Part shown: piece by piece, positions 1 to 4,599 of the stretch
Position numbering within the stretch: position 1 is the first letter of the stretch
Layout of the letters: each line of letters opens with the position of its first letter
DNA from: Candidatus Latescibacteria bacterium 4484_107
GTDB lineage: Bacteria; Latescibacterota; 4484-107
Reading direction: 5' to 3'
NCBI GenBank assembly: GCA_002059205.1
Contig: MVCQ01000140.1
Coordinates: 1 to 6,494, forward strand
Length of the DNA: 6,494 bases
Position numbers and translations under genes: made by a program
Notes under the pieces: model-generated
What the model was told of the DNA's origin: nothing
What the model saw: only the letters and a program-made list of their open reading frames with translations
Database searches by the model: none

Positions 1-66
1 AGCAGTTAGCAGTTAGCAGTTAGCAGTTAGCAGTTAGCAGTTAGCAGTTAGCAGTTAGCAGTTAGC
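1..66. repeat. Heptamer tandem array (AGCAGTT)n
   Basis: Nine perfect copies of AGCAGTT plus a partial tenth run from the first base to 66 with no mismatch. The array is cut by the window edge, so its true length is unknown. There are no spacers, so it is a simple tandem repeat and not CRISPR. Perfect identity suggests recent expansion or active slippage. It may also be why the sequence ends here, since short-read assemblies often break in such arrays. Confidence 0.97.
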
Positions 67-80
67 CAAATATACGCTTC

Positions 81-109
81 TGACCCAGTCTGGTCAACCT
101 CTTTTTTTT
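81..109 (+). terminator. Weak terminator-like hairpin with T8 tract
   Basis: TGACC (81-85) pairs with GGTCA (92-96) across a 6-nt loop and is followed by ACCTC and a run of eight T. Five base pairs make a poor stem and the T run starts 5 nt after it, so this could be chance. If real, it would end a plus-strand transcript entering from the left. Confidence 0.2.
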
Positions 110-129
110 CAAAGATCGTATTTATATGC

Positions 130-158
130 TTGACATCCCTTCCTTTCTTTCATACCTT
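130..158 (+). promoter_or_regulatory. Possible sigma70 promoter for the MFS gene
   Basis: A perfect TTGACA (130-135) is followed after 17 bp by TACCTT (153-158), a poor -10 match at 3 of 6 positions. It lies about 180 bp before the TTG start at 337. The leader would then contain the octamer array at 239-313. No better promoter is visible closer to the gene. Between 67 and 238 I see nothing else beyond a 9-bp near-duplication (CGCTGAGAG/CGCTGATCC, 202-219). Confidence 0.35.
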
Positions 159-238
159 ATCGTCTAATTTTTTCCTATCCGCCCTATACCCTTTCTTGCA
201 CCGCTGAGAGCGCTGATCCTTTTTCGAGATTTTTTTTG

Positions 239-313
239 CCTCTGTGCCTCTGCGCCTCTGCGCCTTTGTGCCTTTGTGCCTCTGTGCCTCTGTGCCTTTG
301 AACCTTTGTGCCT
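239..313. repeat. Degenerate octamer array CCTYTGYG
   Basis: Nine consecutive 8-bp units (CCTCTGTG, CCTCTGCG, CCTTTGTG and variants, one ending in AA) run from 239 to 310, followed by a partial CCT. The variation is almost all C/T transitions at fixed positions. On the minus strand it reads as CACAAAGG/CACAGAGG, which opens spurious reading frames rich in Gln, Arg, His and Lys. It ends only 12 bp before the Shine-Dalgarno of the gene at 337, so it would be part of that gene's leader. A related three-unit stretch lies at 4611-4635. Confidence 0.93.
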
Positions 314-324
314 GAAGTTAAAAT

Positions 325-339
325 AAAGGAGCGCCGTTG
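325..339 (+). promoter_or_regulatory. Shine-Dalgarno that fixes a TTG start
   Basis: AAAGGAG (325-331) stands 5 nt before TTG at 337-339. The downstream frame reads at once as a short basic N-terminus followed by the first membrane helix of an MFS protein, so TTG 337 is the preferred start even though it is a rare codon. Confidence 0.8.
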
Positions 340-2082
340 GAAGAAAAACCAAAATACTCCAAACGACAGACCATCAAAGGCCTGCGCCGGTTCCTCTATG
401 TGGGAGGGTTCTGGGGCGCGTATTCCCAGATCGCGATGGTGACGGGTCCCATCTTTACTGGGTATGCCCTGTGGCTGGGATTGACCGCAGCGCACATTGC
501 CAGCATTGCCTCCGTCTCCGCGCTCGCGGGGCTGATTCAGCCCTTCTCCCTGCTTCTCTCGAATCGCGTTCGGAACAAGAAACGCTTCATGGTCGGCATC
601 GGGTTCATAGAGATCACCATGGTGATGTCCGTGGTGACGATCCCACTTTTTGTGCCCGATGGATTCCGAATGCCCGTGCTGATCGCGATGATCCTGGTGG
701 GAACCCTGATGGGACACACGGTCTCTCCGATCTTCAGCGGATGGATGGCCACGATAATTCCGGAGAACATCCGGGGCCGCTATCTGAGCAAGCGGATGAT
801 CGTGGTAACCTTAGCGTCCATCGTCGCAGGCTATGGAGCGGGACGATTTCTCGATATCGTGCCCGGATATCGGGGATTTTCCGTGCTCTTTCCCTTCGGA
901 TTCCTGATGGGGATCGGAGGGTACCTGATGCTCCGCGGAGTCGCGTTCCACGCACAGGCAGAGAAACGGAAGACGCCGGACTTGCTGCAAATGATGCGCG
1001 CCCCGTTCCATACTCCCAATTTTGCACGGTTCCTGATCTTTTACGCCACGTGGGCCTTCAGCGCGGCGCTGGTTATGCCATTCTTCAGCGTCTTTATGCT
1101 CAAAACGCTGTCCATCCCGTATTCCACCGTGGCCATTTTCAACAACATCGCGCTCGTGATGCAGATCGTGGGCTATCGCTTCTGGGGCGGCATCTCTGAC
1201 CGGTACGGCAACAAGCCCGTACTCCAGGTGCTGATGATCGATCAACGGATTCACCGTCGCCGGTCTCACCGTTGCGGTAAACGCGCTCCTGTTCGGCCTC
1301 CTTCCGAAACAGGAGGAAAAACAGGTGTATTTCGCGGGCTGGGCCTTTTACGTCAGCATTGTGGGCACGCTCGGACCGGCCATCGGCGGGTTTCTCGTGA
1401 GCCGGCTTCAATCTGCGCACCTCGCCATCGGTTCGTCGTGGGCAATCGGGGATTTGCAGATCATGTTCCTGATCAGCGCAGTGTTGATGATCGTCCCGAA
1501 TCTGCTCCTCAGAAGGATTACGGATACGAAGGCATCCTCCCCCGGATATCTGTTGGGACAACTCCGGCGGGGCAATCCTTTTGCGTTCGCATACAACGTC
1601 TATCTGTTCGGACGGACGGAAAAAGAATCCAAGCGCGCGCAGGCAGCCCGGGCTATGGGGCGATCCAAAAGTCCGATGGCCGTGGAACGCCTCGTGGCCG
1701 CATTGGACGATCCGAGTCCCGACGTGCGCAGCCAAGCCGCGAAGGGCTTGGGCGAGACGAAAAATACGGACGCGGTGGCTCCGCTGATCGAGGAGTTGCA
1801 CGACGAGGAGTCCGACATTCGCTCGGAGGCCGCCGAAGCCCTCGGAAAGCTCCGCCATCCTCAGGGGATCAACCCGCTCTTCGACGCCCTAAACGATTCC
1901 GACCGGCGCATCCGCATCAGCGCGATCCGGGCCCTGGCCATAATCGGCGGCCCGGAGGTTCGGGAGCGTCTGTTCCAGGCCTTCTCGGGGCCGTTCGACC
2001 GGGTAACGTTTCCCGCGATCGTGGATGCGCTCAGCCGCATGGGAGACCTCCGTATTATCCAGCCCACCATTGGGCAACTTGA
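337..2082 (+). CDS. MFS transporter, N-terminal part (helices 1-8), out-of-frame tail
   Basis: The open frame is 581 codons, but only residues 1-300 look like a real protein. Likely helices are at about 26-48, 53-75, 86-106, 112-141, 154-172, 180-200, 230-255 and 263-285. The charged loop ENIRGRYLSKR (143-153) after helix 4 is typical of MFS proteins. The loop after helix 8 has a good MFS motif A, GGISDRYGNKP (284-294), while the matching loop after helix 2 (LSNRVRNKK) is degenerate. Residues 302-581 are rich in Arg, Pro, Gly and Ser and are an out-of-frame reading of the HEAT region, so the stop at 2082 has no meaning. The protein would sit in the inner membrane; the substrate is unknown. 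Confidence 0.6.
   Translation: MEEKPKYSKRQTIKGLRRFLYVGGFWGAYSQIAMVTGPIFTGYALWLGLTAAHIASIASVSALAGLIQPFSLLLSNRVRNKKRFMVGIGFIEITMVMSVVTIPLFVPDGFRMPVLIAMILVGTLMGHTVSPIFSGWMATIIPENIRGRYLSKRMIVVTLASIVAGYGAGRFLDIVPGYRGFSVLFPFGFLMGIGGYLMLRGVAFHAQAEKRKTPDLLQMMRAPFHTPNFARFLIFYATWAFSAALVMPFFSVFMLKTLSIPYSTVAIFNNIALVMQIVGYRFWGGISDRYGNKPVLQVLMIDQRIHRRRSHRCGKRAPVRPPSETGGKTGVFRGLGLLRQHCGHARTGHRRVSREPASICAPRHRFVVGNRGFADHVPDQRSVDDRPESAPQKDYGYEGILPRISVGTTPAGQSFCVRIQRLSVRTDGKRIQARAGSPGYGAIQKSDGRGTPRGRIGRSESRRAQPSREGLGRDEKYGRGGSADRGVARRGVRHSLGGRRSPRKAPPSSGDQPALRRPKRFRPAHPHQRDPGPGHNRRPGGSGASVPGLLGAVRPGNVSRDRGCAQPHGRPPYYPAHHWAT
1232..1244 (+). other. Frame-change/deletion junction in the MFS gene
   Basis: The good protein reading leaves frame 1 at about 1236, and frame 2 opens after TGA codons at 1232-1234 and 1235-1237. 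The join falls on the perfect 10-bp palindrome TGATCGATCA (1235-1244), which holds two adjacent GATC copies. Short repeats or palindromes at the join fit a slipped-replication deletion, but also an assembly collapse. Confidence 0.6.
1311..1327 (+). promoter_or_regulatory. Internal Shine-Dalgarno before GTG 1325
   Basis: AGGAGG (1311-1316) lies 8 nt before GTG (1325-1327). It is better than the ribosome site at the real 5' end. In the intact gene this stretch would simply encode KQEEKQV between helices 10 and 11, so it may be coincidental. In the broken gene it could allow translation of the two-helix HEAT fragment. Confidence 0.45.
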
Positions 2083-2671
2083 AAACTATCGTTCGCCGGT
2101 CATCCGTCTCCAACTCTTAAATGCCCTGTGCCGGACGCTGGGGGCGAAGAACCGATTTTATAAGCTGCTTTCGCTCGACGAATTGGAGCGGACGGACCGG
2201 ATTCACCGACTCCTGGAGCAAAGCCGCAAAAGACTCTCCTCCACGCGCCTGTTAGATGCGGACGCAAAGGCCGAGGTGCTTCGGCTCGTGGATCACGCCA
2301 TCGGGCACTTCGACCTAGAGCGGGAGACGGAAATGTCGATTTTTCTCGGAGCCGTCGCAAAACGCATCGAGCAGACCCGGATGGAAGTCCCCCCCGATCC
2401 CAAGCCTCCTTCGGACCCGAGTCCGAACGCCCGAATCAGAGCCGGACTTCAAGCCATCCAGGTCCTCGTTCAAATGAAGCAAACCGGGAAAATCGTTCGG
2501 GAATGGGAGCTCTTTCTGACGATCTGTCTCGCGCAGGCGTTCGAGCTGATGGAGCAGGTGGAGAAGGCGCAAAAAAATCAAAAAACGCCCCACGGAAAAA
2601 CACGGAAAGACGCGGAGGGGAAAAAAGGAAAAGAGGAAGCATGCAACCATCAGCCAAGAACGGAACGCTGA
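1325..2671 (+). CDS. MFS helices 11-12 plus HEAT-repeat domain (3' fragment)
   Basis: The frame is open from 1238, just after two in-frame TGA codons. From GTG 1325 it gives 448 residues. Residues 5-27 and 41-62 are membrane helices 11 and 12 (GTLGPAIGG; IMFLISAVLMIVPNLLL); most of helix 10 lies before the GTG. From about residue 100 come HEAT/PBS-lyase-like repeats of about 31 residues, with recurring Asp-x-x-x-Asp-(Val/Ile)-Arg-x-x-Ala-Ala-x-x-(Leu/Ile)-Gly patterns at 102-128, 131-159, 162-190, 193-221 and 224-252. A helical region follows to about 415. HEAT domains usually bind proteins, so this would be a cytoplasmic platform. The last 28 residues (421-448) are basic and partly encoded by a decamer repeat. 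Confidence 0.65.
   Translation: MYFAGWAFYVSIVGTLGPAIGGFLVSRLQSAHLAIGSSWAIGDLQIMFLISAVLMIVPNLLLRRITDTKASSPGYLLGQLRRGNPFAFAYNVYLFGRTEKESKRAQAARAMGRSKSPMAVERLVAALDDPSPDVRSQAAKGLGETKNTDAVAPLIEELHDEESDIRSEAAEALGKLRHPQGINPLFDALNDSDRRIRISAIRALAIIGGPEVRERLFQAFSGPFDRVTFPAIVDALSRMGDLRIIQPTIGQLENYRSPVIRLQLLNALCRTLGAKNRFYKLLSLDELERTDRIHRLLEQSRKRLSSTRLLDADAKAEVLRLVDHAIGHFDLERETEMSIFLGAVAKRIEQTRMEVPPDPKPPSDPSPNARIRAGLQAIQVLVQMKQTGKIVREWELFLTICLAQAFELMEQVEKAQKNQKTPHGKTRKDAEGKKGKEEACNHQPRTER
2591..2620. repeat. Decamer repeat, 3 units, inside the 3' end of the HEAT frame
   Basis: Three 10-bp units follow each other: CACGGAAAAA, CACGGAAAGA and CGCGGAGGGG. They lie in frame within the last 28 codons of the HEAT fragment and encode its basic tail (HGKTRKDAEG). 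The purine-rich stretch continues to about 2638. Its inverse counterpart lies at 2701-2730. Confidence 0.8.
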
Positions 2672-2700
2672 GGGTTGAGCATGGATCAGTGGTCTAATGA

Positions 2701-2730
2701 TTCCGTGTCCTTCCGTGAGATTCCGTGGTA
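2701..2730. repeat. Inverted decamer repeat, 3 units
   Basis: TTCCGTGTCC, TTCCGTGAGA and TTCCGTGGTA are three 10-bp units whose reverse complements (GGACACGGAA and so on) match the decamers at 2591-2620. The two clusters are in opposite orientation, 80 bp apart, on either side of the stop codon at 2671. Transcribed together they could form an imperfect long hairpin after the MFS-HEAT gene. Confidence 0.8.
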
Positions 2731-2822
2731 ACCGGTAGAAGAAAATACGGAAGTATCCAAGACGCGCAGCCTGTCATCAGCATCTCTCGGAAAAGGGCCG
2801 GTGGGCGACGCGCGACTCGCTC

Positions 2823-2866
2823 AAAAAAGAAAATGCGCCTCTGAATCCGATCAGAGGCGCATTTTT
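2823..2866. terminator. Bidirectional rho-independent terminator
   Basis: A perfect 15-bp stem (2830-2844 with 2851-2865; core ATGCGCCTCTGA) closes a 6-nt loop, ATCCGA. On the plus strand it ends in TTTTT (2862-2866); on the minus strand it is followed by a run of six T (complement of 2823-2828). It therefore suits both converging transcripts: the MFS-HEAT gene from the left and the TPR gene, which stops at 2907, from the right. It also separates the tRNA promoter just downstream from upstream transcription. Confidence 0.9.
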
Positions 2867-2869
2867 AGG

Positions 2870-2898
2870 TTGACAAAAAGCTTAAAAAGTGCTATCTT
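2870..2898 (+). promoter_or_regulatory. Sigma70-type promoter of the tRNA-Asp gene
   Basis: A consensus TTGACA (2870-2875) and TATCTT (2893-2898) are separated by exactly 17 bp. Transcription would start near 2905, leaving a 5' leader of about 16 nt before the mature tRNA at 2921. Spacing and position make this a convincing promoter. An 11-bp dyad overlaps it. Confidence 0.85.
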
Positions 2899-2907
2899 TA
2901 AGCTTTT
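2876..2907. promoter_or_regulatory. Perfect 11-bp dyad across the tRNA promoter (possible operator)
   Basis: AAAAGCTTAAA (2876-2886) and TTTAAGCTTTT (2897-2907) are exact reverse complements with a 10-bp centre. The left arm lies in the promoter spacer and the right arm covers the end of the -10 box and the likely start site. The arm centres are 21 bp apart, about two helical turns, as expected for a dimeric regulator. It could also be a chance AT-rich palindrome or a cruciform. The right arm ends within the stop codon of the minus-strand TPR frame. Confidence 0.5.
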
Positions 2908-4523
2908 CAAAGTGACGCACGGGGCAGTAGCTCAGTTTGGTTAGAGTATCGGCCTGTCACGCCGAGGGTCGCGAGTTCGAGTCTCGTCTGCCCCGCCATA
3001 TCAGCATCAGAAACGTCTCCTCGTTTTTCCTCCGCGCCCTTTTTCGATCTTCGGAATGATTCGCACGGTTCGTTCCCATCCATCCCCTTCTTCTTTGCAC
3101 GGCCCTCTAACGCGTCCCGCACGTTGTCCCGCAGATCAAACGGAATAAGCACCGTCTGCACGCCCTCCACGCTTCCAACAGTCAACAACCCACGCATACC
3201 AGGTTTACTCTCCCACGCCCGATAAATCCAATCCAGCGAATCTTCCGCCTCATCTCCAAACCGTTTTGAGAATCCCTCCCACGAAATCATGCCCCCTTCC
3301 TCCGACACATACCGCAGCGCCTCCCGCTCCCTGTCGGACAACGACCGCACCATGCCATCCAATCGCTCCGGAATCCACGCGACGAGGCAGACCACCAGTT
3401 CTTCCTTTCGTTTCCCACTCAACTTGGAGAGATGCAGTGCCCGGGCCATCGCCATTAGATTATGCTTTGTCAACCGCCGCAGACAGGCCGCCAACGGAGC
3501 CTTCGCCTCGATGGGCCTTGCGCGTTTCCGCTCCCGCTTTTTTTGATGTTCCTCCCGCTGCCGCGCGACGATATTTCCCATAGTCTTGATGATCCCCAAC
3601 CATTCCATCTGAGTCTTTGCGCCCTCGTGCTCCGGGTCCAGCTCCAGCGCCATCACAAAGTGACGCTCGGCCGCCTCAAAATCCCTGTCCTTCGCCGCCA
3701 ACATGCCCTGCACATATAGATACGTTCGCATCGCTTTCGGATGAAACTGCGTCACATTCGAAAGCGGTCGAATCCACTCCCGCGCGTCCTCCACTCGATC
3801 CTCATTTAACGCAAACAGAGCTAAGCCGCACCGGGGAAATACGTACAACGGATCAATCTCCAACGCCTGCTTCATATAGGCTATGGCCTGGTCCCGACCT
3901 CCTCTTTGCTCGCAACACGTCGCTAAGTTGTAATACGCTTCCTTCACCTCGGGATTGATCTCCAATATCCGCGTCCATATTTTGCCGGCCTGCTTCCATT
4001 TACCATCATGCTGAAAGTTTGTGCCCTGATCGATCATACGATGGATCCGGCTTGAATAGGTACTATGAAACTCCGGCGATATTTCAGCCTCTCTGAGCCG
4101 AACGTCCTTCCACGCTCCTCCGACCCAAAGCCGAACCGGCTCGCCCTGGGGGAACACGTCCGATTCCGACAGAAGTCGCGCCGCCAGCATCCGCGCCTCC
4201 TCATGTCCGTCCTTACCCAAGGCAAAAGTCTTTAACCACTTCAGTGTCTCACGTGTCCCCGCCCCGTGCAGCAATTGCACGCCCATTTCCTGCTCCCCCG
4301 GTCCAACCTCCAGCATCCTGTGGTAAACCACCTCCGGGGGAATCGTTCCCCGCGCAATACCCGACACGAGCGCCTTCCATTTCTCCTCGTTCGACAATGA
4401 TTCGGATGCCGCAAAATCCTCAGTCGGCCCCGCAAAACGCGCGCCCGACAACCCGTGCTTCTGCTTCCGCCGCTTTCTTCGCTTCTCAGCCCGGCTCAAT
4501 TTTGCCTTCTTTTTTTTGCCCAT
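2907..4523 (-). CDS. TPR protein with basic N-terminus and SAP/Rho-N-like C-terminus; frame overlaps tRNA-Asp antisense
   Basis: ATG at 4523 is chosen because GAGG lies 7 nt upstream; an earlier in-frame ATG at 4589 would add 22 residues read from heptamer repeats. The 538-residue product has no signal peptide and looks cytoplasmic. Residues 1-23 are extremely basic (MGKKKKAKLSRAEKRRKRRK), which suggests nucleic-acid or ribosome contact. Residues 45-155 are an unrecognised helical region. TPR-like helices fill 160-305, clearest at 162-194, 196-228 and 265-298 (the last two with A-x-x-x-x-x-x-A-L-E-(I/L)-D-P ends). Residues 321-339 are charged. Residues 345-385 (LTKHNLMAMARALHL-KLSGKRKEELV) resemble a SAP/Rho-N helix-loop-helix, and 395-470 a winged-helix-like domain. 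Residues 509-535 are antisense tRNA and unlikely to be functional. The real function is unknown. Confidence 0.8.
   Translation of the reverse strand: MGKKKKAKLSRAEKRRKRRKQKHGLSGARFAGPTEDFAASESLSNEEKWKALVSGIARGTIPPEVVYHRMLEVGPGEQEMGVQLLHGAGTRETLKWLKTFALGKDGHEEARMLAARLLSESDVFPQGEPVRLWVGGAWKDVRLREAEISPEFHSTYSSRIHRMIDQGTNFQHDGKWKQAGKIWTRILEINPEVKEAYYNLATCCEQRGGRDQAIAYMKQALEIDPLYVFPRCGLALFALNEDRVEDAREWIRPLSNVTQFHPKAMRTYLYVQGMLAAKDRDFEAAERHFVMALELDPEHEGAKTQMEWLGIIKTMGNIVARQREEHQKKRERKRARPIEAKAPLAACLRRLTKHNLMAMARALHLSKLSGKRKEELVVCLVAWIPERLDGMVRSLSDREREALRYVSEEGGMISWEGFSKRFGDEAEDSLDWIYRAWESKPGMRGLLTVGSVEGVQTVLIPFDLRDNVRDALEGRAKKKGMDGNEPCESFRRSKKGAEEKRGDVSDADMAGQTRLELATLGVTGRYSNQTELLPRASL
2921..2998 (+). 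tRNA. trnD: tRNA-Asp (anticodon GTC)
   Basis: A full cloverleaf can be folded. The acceptor arm GGGGCAG (2921-2927) pairs with CTGCCCC (2988-2994), followed by discriminator G and an encoded CCA (2996-2998). The D arm is GCTC/GAGT with one G-T pair and a GG in the loop. The anticodon stem is TCGGC/GCCGA with loop CTGTCAC, which places anticodon GTC at 2956-2958 (Asp). The T arm is GCGAG/CTCGT with loop TTCGAGT. It has its own promoter and a strong terminator upstream, so it is probably a single-gene unit. The minus strand is covered end to end by the reading frame of the TPR gene. Confidence 0.97.
3009..3030 (+). terminator. Weak candidate tRNA terminator
   Basis: AAACG (3011-3015) pairs with CGTTT (3022-3026) around TCTCCT, extendable by a G-T and an A-T pair, and the 3' arm ends in five T before CC. 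It is 11 nt past the tRNA CCA. The stem is short and lies within the antisense coding region, so it may be chance. Confidence 0.25.
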
Positions 4524-4530
4524 TATAGAA

Positions 4531-4534
4531 CCTC
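4531..4534 (-). promoter_or_regulatory. Shine-Dalgarno of the TPR gene
   Basis: On the minus strand GAGG precedes the ATG at 4523 by 7 nt (TTCTATA). It directly follows the ACTCACC heptamer pair. This decides for the start at 4523 over the one at 4589. Confidence 0.65.
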
Positions 4535-4570
4535 GGTGAGTGGTGAGTCGTGCTCCGGAATTCGGAATTC
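4535..4570. repeat. Two short heptamer duplications in the intergenic gap
   Basis: GGTGAGT occurs twice in tandem at 4535-4548 and GGAATTC twice at 4557-4570. Both have the 7-bp period of the AGCAGTT array at 1-66 but different units. They fill half of the 76-bp gap (4524-4599) between the GH36 stop and the TPR start. I see no promoter or terminator in the gap, which favours co-transcription of the two genes. Confidence 0.7.
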
Positions 4571-4599
4571 GACCTTGCTCCTTTCTCATTGCTCTTTAT

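Larger units (their letters stand above)
337..2671 (+). pseudogene. MFS transporter with C-terminal HEAT repeats, broken by internal deletion/frameshift
   Basis: Taken together, two overlapping frames describe one protein: about twelve membrane helices of a major facilitator followed by a soluble HEAT-repeat domain. The first frame is convincing up to about residue 300 (nt 1236). From 1238 the next frame continues with SINGFTVAG and the rest of the C-terminal half. The join is not a simple one-base slip. From GNKPVL to NGFT there are about 12 residues, while the equivalent N-terminal stretch (RNKKRF to VGTLMG) has about 42. Roughly 30 residues, covering helix 9, are missing. The lost DNA would be near 90 bp, with length 3n+2. 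The gene is therefore probably non-functional as a transporter, or the sequence has an assembly error. It has a plausible leader, and a terminator lies about 160 bp downstream of the stop. Confidence 0.75.

Noticed and set aside
1..66. CRISPR array
   Set aside because: The 7-bp units are directly adjacent and there are no spacers.
164..717. Two minus-strand frames across the octamer array (repeating KAQRHRGTEAQR)
   Set aside because: The repeated peptide is only the translation of the 8-bp tandem repeat, and the remainder of the longer frame is antisense to the transporter.
1139..1858. 239-codon minus-strand frame opposite the MFS-HEAT gene
   Set aside because: No domain-like pattern and a charged, low-order composition. 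The plus strand codes for convincing MFS and HEAT sequence over the same span.
1240..2082. Residues 302-581 of the first MFS frame as a genuine C-terminal domain
   Set aside because: They are rich in Arg, Gly, Pro and Ser with no pattern, while the overlapping frame gives membrane helices and HEAT repeats.
2503..2697. Small plus-strand frame overlapping the end of the HEAT gene
   Set aside because: It overlaps the better HEAT frame and consists largely of repeat-derived Lys/Arg codons, with no ribosome site.
2760..2998. Phage or island attachment site at the tRNA
   Set aside because: Only a 9-bp match (ATCAGCATC, near 2776 and 3001) flanks the tRNA. There is no integrase and no duplicated tRNA 3' end in the window.
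4524..4589. Upstream ATG at 4589 as the start of the TPR protein
   Set aside because: The extra 22 residues are read from heptamer repeats and there is no Shine-Dalgarno. ATG 4523 has GAGG at 7 nt.
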